Shown here one piece after another: positions 12,360-21,603 of a stretch of 64,000 nucleotides of DNA. Under the pieces are notes generated by a model that was given only the letters and a program-made list of their open reading frames with translations, was not told the DNA's origin and searched no databases. Within the stretch, counting starts at the first letter, position 1; each line of letters starts with the position of its first letter. A program made the position numbers and the translations under genes. Source of the stretch: Platerodrilus igneus (taxonomy: Eukaryota; Arthropoda; Insecta; Coleoptera; Lycidae); assembly GCA_036346225.1 (NCBI GenBank), contig JARFIW010001215.1, positions 8,322,501 to 8,386,500 on the forward strand, read 5' to 3'.

Positions 12360-15330
12360 TTATTTCAATTGTATTAAAATGAGTTTTATAGAAATAAATC
12401 GAGTTATTACATGATAATGCGTGTTCGGGGGCGCCTCCTTTAACAGGTAGCTATACAAAATATCTAAGCGAAGGTGTCGGAATATTTGAGAGCCAGTGTA
12501 AATTGAATGAAAATGTTTAGGAATGTAACAATTTAGCGGCCTCGATACCAATGGGTACGATGTAAGAAACTCCCCTGTTGCGGCCTCTTTGACCAGTTCT
12601 TCTGCTCTGTCGTTTCCTCGATTGCCGCCATGCGAACTAACCCAATTAAATTTCAAATCTCGAAATCCGAGTGCCGTGTGCGTTATTCCCCAGACGTCTC
12701 CTTGAAGATCTGTAGAGGTGATCATATTTGCCAGAGCAGTCAGGGCCGATTTGCTATCGCTAATGATAGAGTACCCACTTGTATCTGAGTGGTTGATGAC
12801 GTACTGCATAATTTTTCTTATAGCTACCAACTCGCACTGAAATATTGTATTTCAGTCCGCAAGCTTAGTTTAGAATCTGAACATTCCCTTTCCTCCTTAT
12901 ACACAACGAACACCGCTTTTGCTTGCCCATCGTCAATTCGCGAGCCATCTGTATAAATCCTAATTCCCCGCTGCCTTTTCATCGCCTTTGACAAACTTGA
13001 GCCCCTTAAAATCAGCCGGGTGCCCTAGTTCCCAAAAAACAATTTTCCTGTCAACCTCCAATCTGAAAAGACCAAGATTTTTGACAATTTCCCGCTTTTT
13101 TTCTATATCTACGAGTCTCTGATCTGTTTATCGACAAATTCGATTGGAAGCATCCTACTAATGACCAAGACCACCTCCGTGGAAGTGATTCTGTACGCTC
13201 TTGCCGCCCTGACCGCGGTTATGCGTTGAACGCTCGCCAATTGTCAGATTTACCTGACCTTACAACCCACCGTCCAAACAGATGTCGCATACAGCGTCTC
13301 CGGTTCTATTGCTCTGGCGTAGACTATCCTCTGAATCCCCAGCTTATTTTCGCTGTCACCATAACTCTCTTAGATAGTACAATGCCCTTTTGACATATTG
13401 CACGCGAGCCTTCCAGTTTAATATGTTGTCTAATTTAACGTCGAAGTATGTGATGGATTCCTTCAATGAAACCTTTTCCCCTCATAGTTCTAACCTGGGA
13501 GGATGGTATCCCGGTTTTGTTCCAAAATAATGCGCCTCCGACTTTGTCATGTTGAATTTCAACTTGACTCCTGCCACCATTTATGCAACCTACACAATGC
13601 CTTATTCGCTTTCGTGCGCATCTACATTAACAATTTCGACCTGATAATCAACAGCGTATTATCCGCGAACCCAACAATAGTGTACCCTAAAGATGGTTTC
13701 ATACAACCAATTCCAGAACATGTGACCAGAGCATAACCCCTAGGGGTTTCACTGTTTCCCAAACGATTGATGTCCCTCGGGCAGCTTTAAATGTTCCTGA
13801 GATGTCCAACGCCACGACGATACAATACTCTATTGTTTCTCTCGCCTGCTTGATTTTTCGACTACGAACTGTAACGCGTCGCTAGTCGACTTACCCTTTG
13901 CGAATCCAAATTGTCTCCTATTAAAACCGTCGCTGTCTTGCACAGCGTGCTCAACTCGGGTGATCATAACTCGATCCAAAGCTTTCCACAGTACCGGTAG
14001 CAAACTAATAACTGCTCGGGTCGGACACACCTGCGCTCATCGGTTTGAGAATAAACTTTACCTTATAAACCTTCCCGCAACGTGGAAATACATCGTTCTC
14101 CAAAATAAAGATTAAACAAGCCGACAAAGGCATGTGGGGTCAACAGGCACGGCACCAGAGCTGCATCTGAGGTGATTCCATCATGCCCCGGTACCTTGTT
14201 AGGGCTCATCCTCCTAAGAGCCCTTACGACCTCATGACCCAAGATTGCCTTATCGGTACATGTCCCTTGCGCCTCTGCAGCTCCTCGACGTATCAAACCG
14301 TGTGACGCCTCATCCTCCTCTGGATTGTCCGATGGGAAGAATTTCTTTAGCAAATATTCCGCCGTTGATTAAAAACTTTAGTATATTCGCAATTTGTTTT
14401 TCTTATACTACCGATTTTTCGTTGTTTACCTCTTATTACGCGGCATGCTGTTCCCCATGGTTCCTTCTCAGAATTTCGCGTGCATAATTATTTGAATTTA
14501 TTTGTTCTCGTTTCTTAAATTAATCTTTTATATTCTACTTTGGCCATACTCGATTTTCCGTTGTTCTCTTATTTCTCCCGAGGCGCGTTGACAGCTGCAC
14601 CTTAGGTTACGCGTTTCTACCCGCTTGGTGGTTAACTCCCGGGTCTACCAAGGTACGCTTTCTACCGCGGCATAGAGTACGACGACGCGTCTACTATCGC
14701 GTCGTTTCATTTTTGCGCGAGGGTTTCTATTTGGGTGACCTCTCGGCAGTTTAATAGTTCGTTCTCGACCGCCGAAATACTGTTGTTAAATTTTTGTTTA
14801 AATATCCCCCAATTTGCTTTTTACTGCAGAACCATGGAAAGGTAGTTATTTGCTCGTTTGCGCTTGTCTAGGCATCAACATCCCACGTTATTAATTTATG
14901 GTCAGAAAGCGTTACGTCGTTCGACCTCAGTTCCCAATTTGATTTAACAAGCCCTCGGTTTGGAGATTTACCCGCCGGGAGTCGACCGGCGGAAGGTAGG
15001 CGTCTAACAGGTAAAATGTATTTAATCCTGTTTTTATTTCGGCCGTCGTTAAAAACTCGTTCGATAAATTATTTAGTGTTATTCCTGCGCACGTCCCATT
15101 ATTTTAATTATTCCGCTGCGCGGTCGTTCGCCATCTGTGTCCAATACGGTAACCCCCCGACCAAAACTCGCTATTTTATGGCTATACATGTGCGGTTCCT
15201 GTATAAGTTCGATGCCGATCTTGTTCTCGTTGAATAACTTTAGGAAGTTATTTGTGCTCTCCTTGCCTTTACCGATATTTAATTGTGCGAATTTAATCTC
15301 CTTACTTCTTTCAGGTTTTATTTGGTCTTA
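12360..15330 (-). pseudogene. R1-like LINE ORF2 (endonuclease, reverse transcriptase, RNase H), degraded
   Basis: Read on the minus strand, an APE-type endonuclease starts near 15310 with FAQLNIGKGKES and LIQEPH, and ends with TLSDHKL near 14900. The reverse transcriptase follows: PNKVPGHDGI near 14185, ISLLPVLWKALDR near 14000, QFGFAKGKSTSDAL near 13900. The palm box reads GFADNTLLI near 13660, where the second Asp of the usual [FY]-x-D-D is Asn. Thumb-side motifs KSEAHYFG and then YVKRALY follow. RNase H shows IYTDGSRIDDGQA near 12945, SDSKSAL near 12760 and WVSSHGGNRGNDRAEEL near 12620. The frame is broken repeatedly by indels and stops, so the copy is dead. The C-terminal C-x-C-G...H...C domain is missing. 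Domain order and motif wording fit the R1/I group, where the protein would nick the target and prime reverse transcription. The exact clade needs a tree. Confidence 0.85.
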
Positions 15331-15397
15331 ACAATCTATGATCGATGTTGCGTGTGACTGCGTTTTTCAGACGTAACATCGTGCGGCATCTGTTCGA

Positions 15398-15671
15398 TGG
15401 CGTCGCCGTGGATCAATGTAGTAAGCGTAAGACTACGGATCCCAAGGTCCTGGGTTCAAATCCCAACACAAAATTTTCACAAAAATTACGCCCTCGTTCG
15501 GATGAGAGGTAAAATGGAGGTCCCGTGTGTGAGTGTTGTCACGCACGTTAAAGATTCCTACCTTGCCTAGAACGGCAAGGGTTCGGCAAAATTCTAAATT
15601 TGCAGGCAACAAAAAACTCGCCTCCTGGCCAATGTAGTACCTTCGGGTGGAGCATTGGAAATGTAAATGAA
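15398..15671 (+). mobile_element. tRNA-derived SINE S1, full length, with 14-bp target duplication
   Basis: The head (15401-15470) resembles a tRNA gene. An A-box-like GTGGATCAATG is followed by a B-box GGGTTCAAATCCC. The body contains CGCCCTCGTTCGGATGAGAGG and ACGCACGTTAAAGATTCCT. The 3' part holds a 30-nt hairpin at 15629-15658 (outer stem CCAATG/CATTGG, inner stem ACC-TTCG-GGT). The insertion is flanked by perfect repeats CGGCATCTGTTCGA at 15384-15397 and 15672-15685, which fix the borders. It sits between ORF1 and ORF2 of the R1-like LINE. Transcription would be by RNA polymerase III and mobilisation would depend on a LINE enzyme. Confidence 0.9.
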
Positions 15672-15689
15672 CGGCATCTGTTCGACCTA

Positions 15690-16860
15690 ACGTCATGGCG
15701 CGTATCGCTTTCGCGCCACCGCTTGTTGTGTCGTTTGCCCTGGCGCAAACCACACACTAATGTACTGCCTTCTGGCAATGCTTGAATTCATGCCCGACTT
15801 CGGCACAGTTACCGCACCATTGTACCTTTTCCCTGCATTTTATCGATCGATGGCCATACTCGTAGCACCGGCGGAACTGCGTCATCGAGAAGTGGTCTTG
15901 GGCCCACACTCTTCGCCACCTGAGGTTTATAGCATCAGCTAATATGCGTCTTCAAGTGTGGAGGTTACTTCAAAGACGACGTTGGCGAAAGGGATCCCTT
16001 TCCGCCAAACCTTTGAGCATCCTTCGAGCTACGACAACAACAAACTCGTTACGAGCGGGATCGACTTTCTTCCTCAGGATCGACATGACGTCCGTACTCC
16101 TCTCATGGCATTGTGTCGACCCTGACGGCAAACATAGGCGTAGCTCAAGCAGCTGCTGCAGCGTACGGTGTCTGGCCTGGCACCGACGTTACCTTACTCC
16201 TGGAACACTGCTGACCTGAAACAGCACCGATTTCCGCTGGACCTCCTGTTACAAGACTTGCCCTTCCAGTATCCCTTATGCAAGGCCGCAATACCCGAAT
16301 CTTATCCATTAGTTGATTTGCAACGTCTCGGAACTCGTCCGCGGCGTTCTAAATCACCTTCCTGACGTCGGTAGCAATCGTGGCGTAGGTTGTGGGCACC
16401 CTCTTGTGGATGACAGTATGCGCCTTTCTCGCCCTAAACATCAAAATGTCCATCTCGTGGACACCACTAGTAACAACAATTCCTTCCGTTATTCCTAGTC
16501 AACATCTTGCACTGTCCTCTCGATGTTGAGGGCAATTCCAGCACTGCAACATCCACAAAGAGCTTTGTCTCTCCCGGCCCGACCGCCGCGCAGGTTTCCC
16601 CGACATCTCGACCTTCTGCTGAGTCTCCAATATCACGTCTTTTGGCATCACCTTCAGTCTTCCCGACCGTGCTCTCAGTCTCTTACGTAACTGATTCCGT
16701 TTTATGGCCCCTCTTCCTCCTTGACAGCGGCTCGTCGTCTCGATGGACCACCATGATGACAAAAAAGGACAAAACAACTACAAGAAATCCAGCTGAAAAG
16801 AACGACAGGAACGTGGCGACGCTTAAACGACGCAAAGATAAAATAAACCACTAAACGTCA
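15690..16860 (-). pseudogene. R1-like LINE ORF1 (gag-like, CCHC zinc knuckles), degraded
   Basis: On the minus strand the end of the ORF (about 15880-15740) shows two zinc knuckles of the C-x2-C-x4-H-x4-C type (CYEYGHRSIKC preceded by C-x2, and CGNCAEVGHEFKHC) and the start of a third (CVVC). A stop interrupts the second and third. Upstream parts are basic and proline/serine-rich but shifted among frames. ORF1 proteins of R1-group LINEs bind the element RNA. Position and strand place it directly upstream of ORF2 at 12360-15330, separated now by SINE S1. The true start is not determined. Confidence 0.7.
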
Positions 16861-17764
16861 CAAATAGCAGTGACGACAAAAAATAAAGTCGCTAGCCCAA
16901 TAAAAATTCTTTGATTACTTATGAAATGAACCGTAAACAATCCTCTATTTATTTATTTTAATTTCAAACCTCCAATAAAAATTTAAACAAACGAATTCAC
17001 TTCAAGAAATCAAATTTATAAAATCCTCAACTTTGGTTGGTCCGTTCGAATTTAACTATTCAAACGAACGATCAGAATGCAATGGAATGCAATGGAATGC
17101 GGCGCCAAAAATCCACTAATAACTTTTCTTACTCGGTGACTGTGTAAGGTTGTACTGTTACACCACTAGTTTTACAAAAGCTCGATTTAAACTAATTTAA
17201 GTATACGCGCCTTAAACTTTAAAATATTTTATTTAATTTTAATACAAAAATTACCGTTTTGGCGCTATATGTTTAATTCAAAAAGGGTCTTGCTTTTATG
17301 GTTGTTATTTTATTATACGCGCACTACAAAAATTTTACAAATTTATTTGTTGGTTTTATGGGGTTTTTGACCCGATTTACGCGATTTTTGCGATAAAAAC
17401 TCCTAATTTATTACAAACGCCTTTTAGTTGTTTTTGAAATTGTTTTTTTAGGTGCTAATTTATGGGGTTTTTGATTCATTAAGTCAAAATTTAATTTTGT
17501 TTGGATTTGAAAGCGGACTTTAGTTAAAATTTAAAGCAAAATGCACTTTATTTATTATTTAACTGCTTAAAGTTTTGTTTTTTGAGTTTATCACACTGCC
17601 CCGGATACGGAAAATTAATGCCGCGCAGTATTATTAGAACAGACAATAAAAAGCAAACGTTTAAAGTGAAAAATATAAAAATACCTATATAAAAACTTAC
17701 GTGTAACAGTGAAGTTCGGAGTTCTACAAAATACGCCCGCTCGGTTCAGCTGCTAACAAAGAAG
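16861..17764. other. AT-rich stretch left of SINE S2, nothing coding
   Basis: Contains a short GGAATGCAAT tandem at about 17078-17100 and otherwise AT-rich DNA. Since the LINE lies on the minus strand, part of this may be its 5' UTR. No specific evidence was found. Confidence 0.3.
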
Positions 17765-17822
17765 TGATTCTTGTATACCTTACATTTGATTTTGCAATGC
17801 TCCACCCGAAGGTACTACATTG
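17765..17822 (-). mobile_element. SINE 3'-tail fragment
   Basis: This carries only the SINE tail hairpin (GGTACTACATTG side retained) and the short AT-rich tail ending in TCTTGTATACC. It abuts the target duplication of SINE S2, so a second copy landed next to, or recombined with, an older one. Confidence 0.7.
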
Positions 17823-17837
17823 TATTCTTGTATACCG

Positions 17838-18138
17838 TGCATTTATATTTCCAATGCTCCACCAGAAGGTACTACATTGGCCAGGAGGCGAGTTTTTTGT
17901 TGCCTGGAAATTTAGAATTTTGCCGAACCCTTGCCGTTCCAGGCAAGATAGGGATATTTAACGTGCGTGACAACACTCACACACGGGACCTCCATTTAGC
18001 CTCTCATCCGAACGAGGGCGTAATTTTTGTGAAAAATGCTCACGTCATTTTTCAAGCAGTCAGCCCTGTCGGGATTTGAACCCAGGACCTTGGGATCCGT
18101 AGTCTTACGCTTACTACATTGATCCACGGCGACGCTCC
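17838..18138 (-). mobile_element. tRNA-derived SINE S2, minus strand, 15-bp target duplication
   Basis: It is the same family as S1. On the minus strand the head is at 18138-18065 (A-box-like GTGGATCAATG, B-box GGGTTCAAATCC), the body near 18030-17940, and the 3' hairpin around 17853-17882 with loop TTCT instead of TTCG. The flanks TATTCTTGTATACCG at 17823-17837 and 18139-18153 are identical and define the insertion. It lies upstream of exon 1 of the KIAA1549-like gene. Confidence 0.9.
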
Positions 18139-18153
18139 TATTCTTGTATACCG

Positions 18154-18849
18154 CGTAAAGCTCCTTTAAATGTACGTGCGGGTCCTATTAGGATCTATGG
18201 CCTATTTATTGGCAGATTCGCAACGAAGTTGTTGCTGACATTAAAACTAAAAACACCTGTAAGGTATTAAGAGAAGGAAAGGTGAATGAGTTTACAAATA
18301 ACTTCACTTCATTTCACTCACTAACTGCAACTGTCTCTGATTATCATGTCTGTTTAAGCCAACTTGTAAAACCCCCGTACTCTATCATCGTCTTTATTGG
18401 TTGAGGCAATAGCGCACGTTACTTCAAAGCGTGTGGAAACATACCGAAAAATGCATGTAATAAACTATAAGGTATTCCTCTAATAGTTCATGGAAATTCA
18501 ACAACCGCATTTTTATATATCATAACCTACTTATACTAGATAAATTATGATGGGAAATACTCTTTAATTTAGGATTGGAAATCCCCTAATTTTAATCATT
18601 AAATAAAGTTTGTAACGCAAAAAAAGGATAACATGTTGAAAATATTGTTGTACTAGATTAATAATTTAAATGTTAATAAATATCTAAATGTTGTTTAATC
18701 ATTCAGTGAAATTCCAAAAAAACGAAGAGCTTCGACCTTTCGATTGGTACTCAGAAATCGCAACGTAGCGCCCATTTAAAAATATTTTTTTCTTTGTTAT
18801 TTATTGATTTCTATCGTATACATCTTCATTAATACTTTTATTTTTATAG
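18154..18849 (+). other. Intron sequence upstream of exon 1
   Basis: AT-rich and non-coding, ending in a polypyrimidine-like TACTTTTATTTTTATAG acceptor before 18850. Earlier exons of the gene must lie upstream, probably outside the window or unrecognised. Confidence 0.5.
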
Positions 18850-19034
18850 AATTAGTTGTAATCGAAAACAGTCTTAACGAGAGAACAGCCTATCGTCTAG
18901 AAGACTTTTTTTGGACAGGTTCCGGCGATGGGAACCCCGAAGATTGGTCATCTGAACATCCGCCAACTGTATTTGAAACAAAAACTATTTTATCCACGAT
19001 ATATCTCACATCGCCATCAATTTCCTTTAATCAG
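18850..19034 (+). CDS. KIAA1549-like gene, exon 1 of those visible (ectodomain)
   Basis: The exon is bordered by ...TTTTTATAG and CAG|GTCAGT. Its first two bases complete a codon begun upstream, and it ends in phase 0. It encodes about 61 residues with an acidic/aromatic stretch (LEDFFWTGSGDGNPEDW) followed by a beta-strand-like segment rich in T, I and S. Joining to exon 2 keeps the frame. The family link comes from exons 3-7. By itself this exon would not be identifiable. It would be part of the large extracellular region. Confidence 0.75.
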
Positions 19035-19160
19035 GTCAGTAATAAGTAATGTATAAACGGTCGATTAATTAATTCGTAAATATTTGAGCGAAAGCATGTA
19101 TGTTTGTGCTAGTTTATTAATTATACATTTATGCAAACGAACTATTTTTTGTTGCTTTAG

Positions 19161-19390
19161 ACACTTCAAACAAAATGTTCGTTCAATTGTGAAAGTGCTT
19201 TGACACCTGAAGGGGAAATTAACCCAACACCTACGTATAGTAGTTATGAAAATAATACCGAGGAAGGCCTCATGTCAGAAGCTGATCGCCAATTTTGGTT
19301 ATTGACAGTTCTTAAAGGTCGTGGAAAAGATCCAGTAGTAAATGATTTGAAAAATAGTTTGGAAAAATTGTATAAAACTGCTTTTGAAAG
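19161..19390 (+). CDS. KIAA1549-like gene, exon 2 (ectodomain)
   Basis: The acceptor is GTTGCTTTAG and the donor GAAAG|GTAAGT. It enters in phase 0 and leaves with two bases (AG) of an Arg codon. It has two cysteines near the start (KCSFNC), an acidic loop, then an amphipathic stretch DRQFWLLTVLKGRG and a helix NDLKNSLEKLYKTAFER. The FWLLTVL and LEKLY-x-x-AF pattern fits the membrane-proximal folded region of KIAA1549/KIAA1549L proteins, from memory of the family. Exon 3 continues the same helix (R-QQERH). Confidence 0.8.
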
Positions 19391-20340
19391 GTAAGTTGTA
19401 ATATTCTGCCACGTATCATTACCGAGCTGTTTGTGTAATTATACAAGTAAGTGAGCTACAATGAAATTCTTTCATACTTAGAGAATGGCGCAATGCCATC
19501 ATTATAGAATGCTGACAACTATTAACTATTACATGTGTCTTTGTAGTATTTGGTATTGCAGTTGGAATGTGTACGAGAATATTTTCGTGTTATTGGGTGT
19601 TATTGCTTAATTTACCCTACACCCTTCTTCTGCGCGAAGCAAAAGCTTCCTACAGGATGATTTCGCCTTGCAGTACAGGTTATGAACAATAAATTATTAT
19701 GAGTGCTCAAAGTTTAAATGGTTAAACTGCTTACAAATAAATTTATATACAAATACATTTCTATTTATAGATTAATTGCACTTTCTTATATAAACTAATA
19801 TGTACGACCGTCTTATTCGTAAATGCTGATTATAATGTTTTTTTATTTATATATTTTTTTTCTAAGTGATAGTGAACAATTTTCAAAACCATATTTAAAG
19901 ACAGAACAGATTTTTCACAACGTAGCTGCTTGACCCCTAGGTACACAAGTTGCAAGCGCCCGTGGACAACGTTCGCATTCTACTGACTCTGACAGTATGG
20001 ACATCAATACTGACAATCAATACCAACGCGAGTTATGTATCCCCAATATATATGTACCATTAATAGAAAGTATTAGAAATTATTAAGAATTATAAAGAAG
20101 TACTAAGTTAGATGCAACATTGTATCTCAAGGATAATTAAATAAAGGTTAATGAAAGTTCACAAGCAAGTTGTGAGAACGGATGCAATACATTGTATTCC
20201 AGACAATAGTGATACTGCAGGTGGCAAATCACAAATGGTTAAGAAACCGCAATTACTTAGAAATTAAGATTGTTACATTGTATAATGAATAGAATTAAGA
20301 AATAAGCAGACATGAACTCTGTAAGTTCCCATAGACATGT
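19391..20340 (+). other. Intron 2, proximal part
   Basis: AT-rich non-coding. The part from about 19860 to 20340 may belong to an LTR-like block whose promoter-like end is annotated next. No second copy of it exists in the window. Confidence 0.35.
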
Positions 20341-20349
20341 GAGGGGCAG

Positions 20350-20400
20350 GGACAACATAAATACCCCGGGAGCCCCAAGACCATCAGTCAGTCTAAGTAT
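20350..20400 (+). promoter_or_regulatory. TATA plus initiator-like core promoter
   Basis: ACATAAATACC at about 20354-20364 is followed, roughly 30 bp downstream, by ATCAGTCAGT (about 20387-20396), which matches the arthropod initiator TCAGT. This spacing is typical of insect LTR promoters. The downstream sequence reaches TTTGTTACA near 20541, a possible LTR end, but the partner LTR is absent. Confidence 0.35.
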
Positions 20401-20539
20401 TTCAGCTTTAACATTATTGTTTAACTAGGCTACTCGCCCTAATATTAGTTCAATTATTACTTTAACTTCGACTTAGAATATTTACAACAGATTGTCAAAA
20501 TTCCATAATTAACGTCTGTTTAAACTAATAAAATTTGTT

Positions 20540-21603
20540 ACAAGTTTTGGAAGAAGTTTTTAAAAAAGACCGCTCCCAAGGTCGGAAACGTAACTCGCGG
20601 TAAACCGCAAACACAGACTAGTAGGACAGGACTAGACGAAATAACGAGACAAAAGAAACGCAAACGGGAAAATGATAGCCCAAATGAAAAATTACCGGAA
20701 AAACCTTTAGTACAGGAGGTACAGGACAAATACCTATAAGTTATACACTACTTAGACAACACGCTTTATCCTACAAACAAAGTATCAAAAGAAAGAAAGA
20801 AAATACTGAAGGAGTATATCACACATATGTCATTTTTAAGAGCACAAGTAAAAGGCGAAAGAGACGCAGTACAAAAAGAGAATGAACAGCATAAGGAGGA
20901 AATAAAAAAATTAAAAGCACAACCCACACCTACACCATTCCCATAGCGCAGGACACACAAATGCAAAGACTAGGACCAAAACAAGATGCGATAGAACGAG
21001 CAAGACAAACGACGAACAATACGCTATTTATAACCTCCAAAACGAGAGAAACCTCAAGAAAAGTGGCTGAAATCTTTACAAGCACAATAAAACTAGCAGA
21101 GCAGAAAATAAAATAAAAAATATGCGCACAACAAATAAGGTCCTGATCATAGAGACTGAATCAGAGAAGGACATACAAACATAGTTAGCAACCAAGGCAT
21201 ACACAATGCATTGAGATGTGAACTTCCGAAAAAGTGTAACCCGTTGGTAGTCATTTATGATGTTCCAACTATACTCAAAGACGACAAAATACATACGGCC
21301 AAACACAGACAAAATATAGAAGCCATTATGTCGGTCAAAGAATTTAAAAGAAAATTCATCTTGAGACTCAAAACCGGTCCAAAAAGAAAACAAACTCAGT
21401 ATCATGTAGCCGAGGTCACACCGGAGCTAAGGAAAAAAATACTGACAAGTGGCAAAATATATATTGAATATAGGACATTAACAATAAAAGATTACCTGGT
21501 GGTACCACGTGCACCAGATGCCAAAATCTGGGACGTGTGTCAAAGCATTGCTCCAGAACCAAGGAAACATGCGCCTGCTGTGGATGAGAAAACGACAGAG
21601 ACA
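20540..21603 (+). pseudogene. LINE 2 ORF1 (gag-like), 5' part, degraded
   Basis: Plus-strand pieces in changing frames include a lysine/glutamate-rich coiled-coil-like region (about 20780-20930). Next is NNTLFITSKTRETSRKV (about 21018-21068), then an uninterrupted 132-codon piece at 21211-21609 with NPLVVIYDVP and RLKTGPKRKQ. The wording VIYDVP...LKTGP...YIEYR...RDY is the C-terminal gag domain of I/R1/Jockey-type ORF1 proteins. In the next frame a zinc knuckle appears (CTRCQNLGRVSKHC, about 21511-21552) in which the expected His is Arg. The ORF is then split by another LINE, and its remaining knuckles resume at 23089. Confidence 0.75.

Noticed and set aside
15401..15470. tRNA gene candidates at the SINE heads (also at 18065-18138 and 57270-57346)
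   Set aside because: They have A and B boxes but no tRNA 3' half or cloverleaf that I can complete, and each continues into the same SINE body.
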